DNA from: Lepeophtheirus salmonis | Lineage: Eukaryota > Arthropoda > Copepoda > Siphonostomatoida > Caligidae | Length of the DNA: 64,000 nucleotides | NCBI RefSeq assembly: GCF_016086655.4 | Contig: NC_052140.2 | Location: 5,890,001 to 5,954,000 of the forward strand | Direction of reading: 5' to 3' | Position numbers and translations under genes: made by a program | Notes under the pieces: model-generated | The model's database searches: none | Told to the model about the DNA's origin: nothing | What the model saw: only the letters and a program-made list of their open reading frames with translations | Shown: one piece after another, positions 36,457 to 48,090 of the stretch | Numbering within the stretch: position 1 is the stretch's first letter | How the letters are laid out: each line of letters starts with the position of its first letter

Positions 36457-36845
36457 GTGACAAGAGGCTCTCAGAAGATAGGAAGTGGAGGACACAACGA
36501 GATTGTTTCTGAAGACTTCTTGACCGGTATGCCTTTGAACTGGAAACCTTGCCAATCAGGAGGTGATGAAAAAAGCTGTAAAGTCCTGGTTGGATGCCTG
36601 AAGGGGATTACGATTGCCATCAAGAGTCATCACTTACCAATGACAACTCAAATTTGGTACAAGGAAAACCTCACCAAATTTCTCCTTTTCAAACTTATGA
36701 CCGGAATACTCACCACTGGACTACAGGGTTTCCATGAAAGCCTGGGCTGATATGTCCAATTACTACGCCATCAAGGTGTGTAAGGCCTTCAGGCCCAATC
36801 TGGAGGCCATGGTAGTAGCAGAAGGTGGACATTTTGAGAAATAAT
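36457..36845 (+). pseudogene. Tc1/mariner-type transposase remnant (C-terminal part)
   Basis: The right end, one frame over from the main ORF, reads 'AWADMSNYYAIKVCKAFRP' then 'LEAMVVAEGGHFEK' before TAA at 36842. This is the usual tail of a mariner/maT-like transposase. The preceding 'IWYKENLTKF' resembles the segment before the third catalytic Asp, but that motif is not intact. A 97-codon ORF (36457-36750) covers the left part in another frame. It is dead and internally deleted. Confidence 0.5.
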
Positions 36846-37939
36846 TGATGATATTATAAAGTATAAATAACAAGTGTAAATTTTGTTCTAGATGCAGTTG
36901 ATTTAAATTTGACGATCAAAAATCCTACGTTTTGCTTATGCACATTGTATAATGACGTTCTTTTTAGAAATAAGTAGCGTTTATTATTTGAAATTTGATA
37001 CCAAATGATTTGTCGTATATACTTAGACTGTGATGTGACATACCTTGAACATGTAAATAAGAAAAATGGACCCAAAATTATATAGTAACTAGCCAATTAG
37101 GTATATCCTATTATCTCAAATAGACTATTATTTATTTATTTAGCTTAACAAAGACTATTTTTGCCGTCCATCTTTTCAGTGTGGCTATTTACGAAGGAGG
37201 TCATTTCAACTTACTTCCTTTAGGTGCTATTTCATTTGAGCGTTATTTAAATATATTTTAGTTAAAATAAATCCATTATTTCTGATATTTATTTTTGTTA
37301 TTGGCCATAAAAACAGTGCTTATATGACAGACGATTTCCATTATTTTATACCCATTTTCGACAATTGGTCTTCCTGCGCTGCATCTTTTACATTATATCT
37401 TCCGGAACGGAATAGACTATTACAGTATCAGGTCCATAAACACTATTCACATTTTTGATTTTATCGAAGAAAAGCTGTAAAGTATGGCGAATTTTTTCTT
37501 TCCTTGTGTCCATCTGCTGATTTAAATAAATAATTTAATCAATAGAGCCATATGTATCACCCTCTCCTCGCACTTACTCATTCGTCCAGCATTACTTCTT
37601 ACTAGAACTGCAAGTATTTTTGCACCCCACCGAAAAAAAAAATAATATAAAATATAATGTTTATTATTTTTTTTTAAAGCGAGCTTTTGTAAAGGCTTTC
37701 TTTTTGACCTCTTTGAAAGAATTTCATCTAATGACGAGTTGTAATTTTTTAAGGAAAAAAATATATATTTATATTTTAAAATAACCAGGTGATTTGTGAA
37801 TGTCTCCTAGCAGGACCCTTTTATTTAAACATTTATATGAAAATGAGAAACCCTAATCTATATCAGTTGTTAGCTGATGTTTGCTTTTTGATGGTTCTAA
37901 TAAAATTTCCCTCGAGAAAATTACTGTTAAGAAACGTAT
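36846..37939. other. Non-coding spacer
   Basis: AT-rich with poly(A)/poly(T) runs near 37640 and 37670. No gene or mobile-element end recognised. Confidence 0.3.
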
Positions 37940-38630
37940 CATTCTGGAAAATTGCCCTGGAGAAAATTGCAAGTGAACAAAATTCCCATTGGGAAAATTT
38001 CATGTCATTTATTAACAAAGTCACAATTCCTTGGCCCAAAACTTATTTTATACAATGACATGACCACCAAGCAGGTTAAAAACCACTTCACAAAGCATTT
38101 AGGGCCCCTCCAAAAACTTCAAAATGAACTTCATGAACAAAAATGAACGCCATAGGTTGATACAAGCTAATGAAAAGACACCAAGAATCTTAAAAAACCA
38201 CCTGTTTCACAGCTCCTTACAAATGCTCCAAAATAAACCCCTGGTCCATGGATTAATTAAGACTACGGCGGGGCCACCAATAAGTTAAAAACCCCTTCCA
38301 ACACTTCAGAAAGCATTTAATCCCCCTCCAAATACTTCCAAATGGACCCCATGTCCATGGGTTGATTAAGGCTACAGCAAAGACACCAAGCAGTTTGAAA
38401 AATAAGGTTCCAGAGATCCGTTTGAAGTATTCGACGGGGTTTAAATTCTTTGTGAAGTGTTGTAAGTAGTGGTTTTTAATCTTCTTGGTGATTCTGCCAT
38501 TACACAAAACTAGTTTTGGGGCGAAATATTGTGATTTTCTTAGTAAATGAGTAGAAATTTTCCGACTGCATATAATTTGCAATAACAATTTACTCCTTCG
38601 CAATTTTGGGTGTACGTTTTTTGATATATA
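37940..38630. repeat. Inverted pair of repeat ORFs with tandem 100-bp units between them
   Basis: The left arm (about 37950-38135, plus) and the right arm (38603 down to about 38400, minus) are homologous in reverse orientation. Read in those directions they encode similar peptides: 'GKISCHLLTKSQF' with 'LGPKLILYNDMTTKQVKNHF' on the left, and 'RKISTHLLRKSQYFAPKLVL' with 'ITKKIKNHYLQHFTK' on the right. Between them, units of about 100 bases repeat 'caccaa', 'ttaaaaaccac', 'acttcacaaagcattt' and 'gtccatggnttgattaag'. The right ORF runs 116 codons (38253-38603, minus). I do not recognise the protein. The layout resembles a foldback element or two oppositely inserted repeat copies. Confidence 0.5.
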
Positions 38631-39414
38631 CTATTTTTATTTTTTTGTACCTTTAATTTTTCAGATGAAGTTGCACGGATTAAGCATAAGTAAATATTAT
38701 AGTATTACATTCACTTCATCTTACCTAGGAATCTTCGTTGAAATCCATATACATAAATTATATTTTCTTCTCTAGGAACGACTAGGGAGCAAACCTAAGC
38801 ACAGTGAGTTCTAGAGAATAATTTCTTTCCGATCGCATGATCTGATGAGCACCGTCCTTCCATATATTTTTATTTAATTATTTATGAATAAGACACTTTT
38901 CTAGTTGGCAGAAACCTTTCAATCAACTTTTTTTTCATTCAATTTCTTTACAATGCCTCCCTCGCTCTCTTTTTTTTTTAATTGAAAGAAGATGAAAGGA
39001 AAGTTGTTCATGAGCCAAATTATTAATTCAACAACCCTCCTCTTCACAACTGTTGTATCTATATCCAACAATTATTATTTTATTTTTTAAAACACGAAAT
39101 TGTTTTTGAACAATTTTTCTGGAAATAAAGAAAGTAGTGTCACACTTAACTCACAAACCAAAGAACAGATTGTAATGAAATTTTGACAACTTTCTTTTGA
39201 AGATTGATAGACTAACTGAAAATCATTTTAAAAAAAAAAATAGTGCTATCTATTTTGTTTTGGCGCATCAGCGGTTCGAGCGATTTAGTTCTAGTTTAGT
39301 TCTTACTAAATCAATGCCTCTTCATGTGATGATGTTCGTCTCTTTTAAAAGTGAGAACTCGTAGTTCAAAACACACACAAATTAAAAGTCTTACAATTTA
39401 AAGTAAACTGTATG
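38631..39414. other. AT-rich spacer
   Basis: Nothing recognisable. A short GC-richer patch lies at 39260-39290. Confidence 0.3.
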
Positions 39415-39727
39415 CCCCGTTAAGACAAAAGTATACACAAATTATTTTTCTCAAAATTGAGCTCTGTTGCAGTAAATCCAAGAATATTAACAAATTATTC
39501 TGACTAATCTGTTGAAGGTGCCGGCAAAGTAGCAGCAAAAATCCATTCCACAATAAAAGTATTTAAAATGGATTGATTTGATTTGGGATCAAATTCAATC
39601 TTATAAATCAAATGAAGGTTCCAAACTTTAGCTAACATTCTTGGGTATGTGAACTCATCCCAGAAATATGAATACACAGCCTATAATTGACCACATAATA
39701 TGCAAATAAAATATTGGGCTATATTAA
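39415..39727 (+). repeat. Dispersed repeat, second copy of the 8370-8720 sequence
   Basis: Shares 'aactcatcccagaaat', 'gaatacacagcctataatt' and 'aaatattgggc', in the same order, with 8370-8720. It directly abuts the mariner element at 39730, which may have inserted into it. Confidence 0.5.
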
Positions 39728-39729
39728 TA

Positions 39730-40647
39730 CGAGCTGTGTTCAAAAAGTAAGGTGACTTTTCAAATTTTGTGGCCAACGTACATCGGCTATGCTCCATTTT
39801 TTTTATATTATGTTTGTACACTCGCCAAAATCATATTTTTACTGTTTCAGCTGTATAATATGTTTAGTTTGTTTGTTAAAGGCACAACAGTTATAATTAT
39901 TTCGGATTTTTGGTGATTTTTTGCTATCAAAAAGCATGGATCATTGAATTTGCATCAAATTTTCTTTAAATGTAAACTTTTACTATGTGCTCCAAACAGT
40001 TAAAATGTTGACAATGGCATAAACTGAAACTGTTGTAAGTAAATAAAAATGTTTACAATTGCTGTAAACTCTTCCATGTGGGTTGGGAAAATGCCAATGA
40101 GAAGTGAAGTTTTGATCACTGGTTTTTTTCCGACTACCGTGGTGTAGTGCGTCAGGAGTTCTTACGATATGGTTGTACCGTGAATAAAGAGTATTATCTT
40201 GAAGTCATGAGTCACTTACGAGAAGCAATACGAAGAAAACATCCGGAATTATGGAAAAACAATTCATGGGTTTTACGTCACGATGATGTCCTTGCTCACT
40301 CATATTTTCTTGTGACAGATTTTTTGGCCAAAAATAACACCACGATCATACATCAGCCACCATATTCATCGGATTTTGTACCGTGTGACTTTTTCTTGTT
40401 CACAAAACTAAAGAGATCTACGAAAGAACGGAGATTAGCAACGATTGAGGAGACTGCATCGCTGATATAGCTCAAGGTTATACCGAAAAGTGCTTATAAG
40501 AAGTACTTCAAGGATTGGAAAAAGAGTTAGCACAAGTGTATTGTATCTGAGGGGTATCATTTTCAAGGGGTCAACATAATATTGATGTATAAATGAATAT
40601 TTTTTCCAAACAAAACACATGTCCCCTTACTTTTTGAACACACCTTG
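39730..40647 (+). mobile_element. Mariner element, internally deleted, 918 bp
   Basis: Terminal inverted repeats 'gtgttcaaaaagtaagg' (left from 39735, right the reverse complement ending near 40644) are flanked by TA. The left 250 bases are the 5' UTR and match the element ending at 54964. The transposase N terminus is absent. The C-terminal half is readable: 'FSDYRGVVRQEF' and 'CTVNKEYYLEVMSHLREAI' leading to 'LRHDDVLAH' (second catalytic Asp) and 'PPYSSDFVPCDFFLF' (DD34D third Asp), in a 107-codon ORF at 40147-40470. Both visible catalytic Asp are kept, but the first is deleted, so the element cannot transpose itself. Confidence 0.85.
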
Positions 40648-42273
40648 TATATGACGTAAAAAAATTGGACATTTCTCCTTTTCATGATTTTTGTTCAAGA
40701 TTGTTTTTGTATTTTCTGACCACAATTGTAAACTATATTTTGGTCTATAAATGCCTCTATTTAAAACCATTCACAGAAAGAAAAAACCTCTTAAATGTGC
40801 CATAATAATTTACACCGTTATTACTATTTTACTCGAAAAAGAAAGCTTTCAGTAAAAACAAATGGATGTGCCTTTAAGAATGTTCATCCCATTGTTTCTC
40901 ATAATTGATGAGGAAGGTTACTAATCCGGATTTCTTGTAGATAATACTTATCTTTCTTCTATTGTGGTAGGTGTGAATTGAAGACAAAAACTCTTAATGA
41001 GGCTATTTTTCTTCTATGACGGTATGTTGTTAAAAAATATAGTGTTTATTGACACCAAACATTTTCCCTCCCAGAATCTTAAGTCCTAAAATGACCAAAA
41101 GGAAGGAAATAGTAGTGTATGAGGGGTATTATTAACCCTTCGTTTGTCAGCTGGGATATTATACAGGGTTGCGCAACGAAACGTGGAGTGTTAATTAATG
41201 TTAATTTTTCATTAATATGGAAAGTTTTAGTCATTATTTTTTGACATTCTGGTTCAGCCATTTTTTGTGGATAAACAAACTTCAATAAATATTTCGTCAT
41301 CATTATGATTGAGCAAAAATGCAAAAAATCTCCTAGATGCTAAAGTGTAGGTGATGAGCATTATTGACATTGTAAATTGCGCCAGGAGCCTGATTTTCAA
41401 GGTGACCTAGATGAAAAATGATAGAAAATATATCTCCAGGAAAGTTGGAAGTAGAGAGCACAATTTATAAAAGGATTCAGAGTTCTCTGAAACATTAAGT
41501 ATGATTATATGGATTATTTATTTAGCTTGATAATGCCTTATTTAGAATGAATGAGTATATATATATATAGATATAGCAATTTTAATCAAGGTTTAGTGAG
41601 TTTAACTGTTTTGCTTAAAAGTAATTCCTTTATTTTTCCTTTTGATTTGTAGGATTTTTCTTTTTTTAAATGTTGGACTTAGTGATAAAAACATAGATGC
41701 TGTCAAAAACAAAAAACAAAAAAAGTTCCCCAAAACATTCGAATTGTAATAGTTAAGTATCTTAAAAACATAAAAAGTGCTACAAATATTTTTATTTTTT
41801 AAATATTTATTTCCAATTTTTAAATAAAAATATAATTTTATTTAGTCTTTCTAAATATTAATGAATCAATGTCATTATCATTAACAGATTGATAGGTCTA
41901 ATTTTTTTTTATAATTTTGTGCCATAAAAAAATAATTATTAATAAAAAAAGTTATTTAAATTTCTGAAGACATTCATTACACGATCGTTTTAATTTAAAT
42001 TTCATTTCCAATACTATTCTATTAATTAAAGCTTTTTTTTTGCCTGTCATTGGTCTACAAGAAGGAAAGGGGAAAAAAAGTTCATGTTTCTCTTCTCTCT
42101 GACATTATGAATACGTCATTTGTGTAGTTTTATTTTTTTCATCTTTTAAAAGATAATTAACATTAATTGTAGACAATTGTTATTCAAAAGGATATTAGAT
42201 CAAATTGTTTATATGAACCTACGTACGTGTATCAAATATGTAGCATATATACAGACATAACAAATATATATTT
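40648..42273. other. Spacer with possible Tc1/mariner-like end
   Basis: At 41163-41200 'cagggttgcgcaacgaaac' looks like a DNA-transposon terminus, but no partner end or transposase was found. A (ta) run lies at 41555-41568. Otherwise AT-rich and non-coding. Confidence 0.3.
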
Positions 42274-42645
42274 CATTGATTCTCAAAGTGTCGGCAATTC
42301 CAACTAATGAAGCCATAGCAAATTTTTTGGGACCATGGCCGCTTCTGTAATAATGCATCTATTTTTCAAGAATGCCAATCGAAATTTGTTAAGTCATGAA
42401 CTGTAGAGGAAGGGGGAAAAGTCCTTTTATTGTAGGTCCATGTAGAAACTAAAGTATTCTGATCGAGTCTCACAAGTCATTAGATACAAATCCAAGTCTT
42501 TCAATATCTTTTATTGAATCCATTCCTAGTTTAGTTTACTTCTTTAGAGCTTGTTTCAATTATTCCATGATTATTTATTTGTTACATTTGAATTTTAAAT
42601 CTTTTTTTGAGTTATGAAGTGAGTGTAGAAAATTGAGAACCACTG
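42274..42645. mobile_element. Probable old hAT-type MITE
   Basis: The left end 'cattgattctcaaagtg' and the right end, reverse complement 'cagtggttctcaat', match the hAT terminus of the 4777 element with a few changes. No target duplication survives. The interior has 'gatcgagtctcacaagtcat', like the caagtc-rich repeats at 18100-18350. Confidence 0.4.
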
Positions 42646-43239
42646 CTTTAGGTCAATTAAGGAATATAAGCGATGTGAAAAATTTTCAACGTAGCGTATT
42701 GTTATTGAATAAATTGATTCATATTTAATATATTACGAATTGATTAATTTCACCTGTATCGCTTTAACATTGACTAATTGAAGCCTTTTTGATAGATTTA
42801 TATTCAAGAATTTATATTCATGTTGTTACTTTGATTGTATCTTGCAACCTTTCCCCTGAAAAAAAAGGTAGTAGTAGTTGATCGATTCCTTTAAACCATT
42901 GATGTATTCTTGGAAATTATTCACAACTTAAAAAGGATTTATTCAAATTCAACCAATCAAAGTTCAAAAACTGAATAGGCGAAATTAAAGTTAATTTTTT
43001 GTGTTGTTGAGGTGTATGAGTCAAGGAATCATACAAATAAGTCATCTTGAAACAATTTGAATGGTTAATTTCATATTATTTGTTTTTAATGGCAGCGAAA
43101 ACTCAGAAAAATTTGCTGAAGTGAATATTCAAATTATATATTTATAATGTACTGTTAAAGTTCGGTTCACTTTGGTTCCCTTCTTAAAGGAAGAAGGGAT
43201 AGAAAAAACTAAAAAAAATCCAATCCCCCTTAAAAAAAT
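42646..43239. other. AT-rich spacer
   Basis: No gene or repeat end recognised. Confidence 0.25.
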
Positions 43240-43880
43240 AAAAAATAGATATATATAATCCTGTTGACACCCTTGGAGAGCACAACTGAATATTTGTAGT
43301 TAAATTATGCAACAAATCAAAAAAATGTATATATGAATTGTTTTGTGAATAAATTTGAATTTTAAAATAAAAAAAAAAAAAAAATAAATGTTTTGAATTT
43401 TTCCCCAAAAAATTTAATATATGAAACTTTTTGTGTATAGTTATGAATTTTTGAAATTTTTATTCGAAAATTTAATATTTGGAATTTTATTTTTGAAATT
43501 TTTTTCCAAAAAATGTAATATATGAAATTTTTTGTTAAAATTAGTTTCTTTTCAAAAAATTTAATATTTTTAATTCAATTTTGAAATTGTTTCCCCAAAC
43601 TTTAATATTTTTAATTTAATTTTTGAAATATTTTCCAAAAAATTTAATTTTTTGTCAATAACTCTGGATTTTAGAAATTTTTTTCCTAACAGCTTAAGTT
43701 TTTTGAATTTTTTTTCAAAAAAATTTAATATTTTGATAATAGCTATAGATTTTGAAAACGTTATGAGCTTTATTCTTTCTCTCCTCCAAAGAACATTTTA
43801 CAAAATGTCAGCGTTACCATGCGTATTTTCGGTTTCTTTTTTTTTTAGCATGCCCATTCCACATTGGATTTTCACCTATG
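43240..43880. repeat. AT-rich ggcgtccgcag-type repeat (inverted copy) joined to family A fragment
   Basis: Begins with 'ataatcctgttgacaccctt' (a decayed terminus), followed by about 400 bases of 'aaatttaatatttttgaa' periodic blocks (43380-43770). From 43785, 'ctcctccaaagaacatttta', 'attttcggtttc' and 'attggattttcacct' are the right end of family A in plus orientation. The two families are therefore adjacent here, as also at 35786/35793 and 50680/50690. Confidence 0.5.
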
Positions 43881-44046
43881 TCTATAACGTATATTCTATA
43901 TTTGAGTGCTTCATATATAGAATTAGGAGATATACAAATAACTAATAGAGGAATATAGGATTCTTTATATCAGTTTAATTTCAAAAACAGTCGAGTTAGT
44001 TTAAATATATATTTTTTTAAACAAGACCTTCACCACTTGTACCAAA

Positions 44047-44607
44047 ATGGATAAGATCAGACATAAGAGTTTATATGAGAAAATGGAAGATGATACTTTA
44101 TTAACATCTAAAAATATAGGCAGAATTACTATATTAGTCTTGGGAACTACATTCCTTACCTCACATATCACATGCCTCCAAAAACTCTTCTTTAATATCT
44201 ATTCAAGCCTTTCTTTGGATGCCATGACGTATGTTGACTACGAACAATGTCTTGAAGCTTTGAACATTCCCTTCGTTTGTGAAAAATTTGGGAAGGATAT
44301 TACTTTTTACAGTGTGGCAGCCTGGCATTCAATTGGAATCCTTGCGAACTTTGGATTGGTTGCTGGGTTTTATAAGGAAAAACCTGAGCTTGTATACCCA
44401 TGGCTAGTTTATATGGTATTCATTTATGCTCTGAATGGAGTTTTTTTGGCGCATACTTTGTGGGAAGTGAATTTCTTGGGCATTACCTTTGGACTCCTCA
44501 ATTTGATATTTATTGTTCCTTTATGGTTATTTGTAGCAAATGAGTGGAGGATTCTTCGAAAGGAAAAAGGAAAGTCAAATTTGGACTTAGACTCCCCAAA
44601 TACATGA
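44047..44607 (+). CDS. Predicted four-transmembrane protein of unknown function, 186 aa
   Basis: Intact ORF with good start context (accaaaATGG). Hydrophobic segments lie at about residues 27-45, 88-110, 116-137 and 142-165, giving four likely membrane spans with a charged 26-residue N-terminal tail and a polar C-terminal tail ('RKEKGKSNLDLDSPN'). A loop with Cys near residues 69 and 79 ('YEQCLEALNIPFVCEKFG') between spans 1 and 2 could be disulfide-bonded. There is no signal peptide and no motif that I can assign to a family. Codon use is balanced rather than AT-noise, so I regard it as a real gene. 'aataaa'-type signals follow at about 44655-44665. It is a single coding exon with no detectable neighbour partner. 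Confidence 0.7.
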   Translation: MDKIRHKSLYEKMEDDTLLTSKNIGRITILVLGTTFLTSHITCLQKLFFNIYSSLSLDAMTYVDYEQCLEALNIPFVCEKFGKDITFYSVAAWHSIGILANFGLVAGFYKEKPELVYPWLVYMVFIYALNGVFLAHTLWEVNFLGITFGLLNLIFIVPLWLFVANEWRILRKEKGKSNLDLDSPNT

Positions 44608-44804
44608 ATCAAATAACATTGTCTCTACATATTTATATTGGCATAAAGTCATAAAATAAAATAAAATATATTAATCATTTAAAAAAGAAAAATAACAATT
44701 GTTATATGGTACGAAAAAAAAAAATCATTTTCTTTTTTATATTGTATAATAGTGAATATCGAAATTTAAAAAGAAATACACAATAAAGATACGATGCTGA
44801 TATC

Positions 44805-45384
44805 AAGGGCGTCTGCGGGATTATATATATATATTTTTTGGTGGGGGCTTGGTTTTTGGAATTAAAAAAAAAAAAAAAATCAAAAAATTTGAAAAATTTA
44901 ATTTTTTCTTAAAAAAAAATTGAAAAAATAAACTTTTCGGAAAAAAATTTCGAAGTCAAAAGCTATTCACAAAAAAAATTATTTTTTGGGGAAAAACCCA
45001 TAGATACTCTAAAAAAATTAATTTTTTTGGGACAACATTTCTAAAATTATATTTCAAATATAAAATTTTTACTTCAAACATTAAATGTTTCGGAGAAAAA
45101 TTTCCAAAAATCCATAGTTATTCATGAAAGATAAAATTAAAAAAAAAAAAAGCAAAAAATCAGAGCTGTTCACAAAAAATGAAATTTTTTCCAAAATAAT
45201 TTCAAATATTAAATTTTTTCCAAAATAATTTCAAATATTAAATTTTTCGGAGAAAATTTCAAAAATCCAGAGGTATTCATAGACGATTACATTTTTTGGA
45301 AAAAAAAATTAAATATAAAATTTTCTAGTGAGAATAAAAAATTCCTTAATTTGGGTGGGTGGAGGGGGGCTACAACCCCTGGAT
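44805..45384. repeat. AT-rich ggcgtccgcag-type repeat, long copy
   Basis: Starts 'agggcgtctgcgggattat' with a ta run, continues with periodic 'aaatttcaaaaatcca' / 'ttaaattttttcc' units (one 26-base unit near 45189-45240 is perfectly tandem), and ends 'ggaggggggctacaacccct'. Same family as 35181-35786. Confidence 0.6.
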
Positions 45385-45599
45385 ATTGTATATTTTGCTC
45401 GATATATCAGGTTTTTGATTTCCCTCCGATATTTCACCGCTTCGTCTAATGTGGAATGGGGGAGTCAGTTTTTATTTAATTGATCGTAATGACATACAAT
45501 AAGTTCCGTCGTCCATTTGTCATATTTTTATAACAAAAAGCACCCATTAATTAGATTCAAATAAAGAAAGTATTTGGGAGAAGAATTAAATAAACAGCA

Positions 45600-45770
45600 A
45601 TAAGATGAAGACAATGAACCCAAAACCCACTTTGTATCTAGCAGGAATAACTCCGATGTCGATCCTCAATTCTACTTTGAGTTTAACAAGGACTATTTCT
45701 TGTAAGTCCCCAACAAATCTTCAGTGTTACTTAATTTCTCTCACACACTCGTTACATTTAAGTTAATTTT
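45600..45770 (-). repeat. Dispersed repeat family A, partial inverted copy
   Basis: 'ataactccgatgtcgatcct' and 'caattctactttgag' are the reverse complement of the family A block seen at 34436 and 50095. 45771-46319 contains nothing recognisable apart from an (ac) run at 46050. Confidence 0.55.
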
Positions 45771-46319
45771 TCACTCTTCAAGAATATACAAATAACAACA
45801 ATAGCTTTGGAAAGTTAAAACTTTTATATTTTCATAAATCTATTAATAACATTGAGATTCCTTAAATTCCTTCCTTTAAAGTTGCATATATAATATTTTA
45901 TAGAATGAGTTATCAAAAACTAATGACTAACTTTTCAATTTACTTATAATCTACATACTTTTACGGCTAAAGTGTTAAAGTATTATATCGTATATTTTGA
46001 TATTAAGTTAAAGTAGTATGGGTAAAACAATAATAATAATAATAAAAAACACACACACAGGTGAAAAAACAATTAACTATAACAAAAATATTAATTATAA
46101 ATTTTAATTGAAGGTATGCACAGAAAATCAAAGAAACTAATGATGTCAAATGATACGATATAGAAGTTATTACTACTAAGTATTTCAAATGGATTCAAAA
46201 AATCATGAGTGACAAATCTACGTTACATACATACATGTATGTATATGCAAAATACAATGTGAAATTTTTTTACAAAATAAATATACTAATTATGATTAGT
46301 AATAAAATCGGTCTTTATC

Positions 46320-46573
46320 CTACCCTACTTCGAATTCCATGGAAAGTTCCTCTTTTTTATCGTCTTGTAAGTCATTTCTAAAGCTAAAGAAGAAAAGTAA
46401 ATTAACTTGTTCAATATTTAAAACGACTTATTTTAAATAAATTTTATATCAACATGTTTGTTCCATGAGCAAATCCAAGTCTTTACCCGAAGATGTTATA
46501 CAAACACATTGCACACCATTTAAAGGTAGGACACTGTTTCAGACCATTTAGGCAATTATTCTTGTCCGTATTA
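46320..46573 (-). CDS. Last two coding exons of a small minus-strand gene (unknown protein)
   Basis: The terminal exon 46320-46383 follows a good acceptor (cttctttag) and encodes 'FRNDLQDDKKEELSMEFEVG' then TAG. The exon before it ends at 46487 with a strong donor (TTCGG|gtaaag). Joined, the reading frame is exactly preserved (phase 2), and the upstream exon reads 'QCPTFKWCAMCLYNIFG'. Its own start is either 46533 (after aaacag) or 46573 (after ctacag), the latter adding 'NTDKNNCLNGLK'. The acidic C terminus and Cys/Trp-rich stretch do not look like AT-rich noise. The 103-base intron is normal for this genome. Upstream exons are not identified with certainty. The tiny first exon at 53699-53746 is a candidate. 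No family recognised. Confidence 0.4.
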
Positions 46574-47132
46574 CTGTAGTTTTATAACACCTTATCTCGT
46601 TGATTATAAAAAATAATCAATATGTTAATCCTAAATTTGAAAAAGTAATTGTTTGGTACCGGAGTTAAGTGAGAATGAGGTATGACTCAACACATATTTA
46701 AATAAACAATAGGACTTTTATGTTCATTTTTAAATTCAGATAAAACTTAATATAAGTTACAACTGCGAAAATCATGACCAGTGTTTTGAGGAGACGAAAA
46801 TACGAAAACTCTTCTGCTATGTTCTCCAACATATAGAATTAAAGTGAAACCACACATATATGGAATCGCTTCAACATGTGCTGGGTCGATCCATTATCGA
46901 TCATCTGATTGACTCACTCTGTCGGTCAAAAAAAGAACTAATAATAAAAGCATAGACACGTGACTCCGTCTTGCATCAGTCTGCGCACTGAAGCTTCTTC
47001 AAAGATGTACACCACAAAACAAAAACAAAAAAAAAAGCTTTTAAATTTATACAACCGGTATGTGGAGTCATAGGAATTTCCTATTTGGAAATAATAACGA
47101 AATGAATTATCATAATTAATACTAGCGCGGAC
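46574..47132. other. Spacer left of the Ty3/gypsy fragment
   Basis: No feature supported. Sequence from 46860 on is GC-richer and may be decayed retrotransposon upstream of RT. Confidence 0.25.
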
Positions 47133-48090
47133 ATGCTATCGAGACTGAGAGGCTTCCTTTATCTTCTTCTTTGTTTTCGTCAGCGATTCATATACCTAGT
47201 AGAGAAGGCCTCCAGAAGCTATCGATTATGTGGATACTTTCAACAATTTAGCCAAATGACGGAATTGGATAGGTACCCGCTCCCTAATATGAGATACTTT
47301 TCCCAAGACCTGGGAGGCTCTAAGATATTCAGCAAATTGAACTTGTGCAAGGCATATCACCAAATTCCACTGGAAGGCAAGGACATACATGAAACCGGGA
47401 TATTAACTCTAATAGACCTCTTCGAATGCCATTTGGCCTCAAAAATACTACCCAATCATTCCAAAGATTCATGGACTACAACTTCCAGAACTTTCACAGA
47501 GTATTCATGTATCTTGATGATATACTGGTCGCAATCACGTCTCTGGAAGAGCAGAAGAAGATGTTGCTTCAAGTTCTGTCATGACATGAAGAGGCTGGGC
47601 TCGGTCTCTCAGAAGAAAAATGCAAATGTGCCCATACTTCGTTATGCTTATTGGGACACCGTGTGTCAGTGGAAGATATATCTCCGTTGGGGAGTAAAGA
47701 ATTACAATCCTTCCTGGGAATATTACTCCAGGTTTATACCGAACCTGGCTACACATACCGGTTCTCTTCAACCGTTGTTGTGTTGGGATACGAAATTTGA
47801 ATGGGACTCTTCACAGCAGAGAGCATTCCATGAAATCCAATCCAATCTAGCGAGGCTCTCTTTTAGCGTTTAGAAAAGGTAGGACACCCTTGGCTCTAAC
47901 AACAGATGACTTGAAACGGAATGGGCGCTTCCCTGGAGCAATAGCGTGGAAACACTTTGGTCCCGACTTCAACGATTGACATCTTATATCAACCTCTATA
48001 GAGGCCAGTCATCTTTGGACACCCTTAAATGAGCTTCACATGTGCTTGTTAAAAACAAGCCAATTTAACGAAACTTCGATCCGGTGTAGT
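47133..48090 (+). pseudogene. Ty3/gypsy retrotransposon pol fragment (reverse transcriptase and RNase H)
   Basis: The 246-codon ORF starts inside RT: 'LVEKASRSYRLCGYFQQF', 'MTELDRYPLPNM', 'LGGSKIFSKLNLCKAYHQIP' (first RT Asp region changed to Asn, LDL to LNL). Frame-shifted pieces follow: the F-Y-x-D-D box survives only out of frame as 'YLDDIL' near 47510, and 'YYSRFIPNLA' with 'FEWDSSQQRAFHEI' marks the RT end. After the stop at 47871 'PLALTTDDL' is the start of RNase H with decayed sequence beyond. It is a truncated, inactive copy. I saw no LTRs, protease or integrase in the flanks. Confidence 0.8.

Noticed and set aside
41079..41324. 81-codon minus ORF
   Set aside because: Overlaps a possible transposon terminus at 41163. 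No domain or coding signal.
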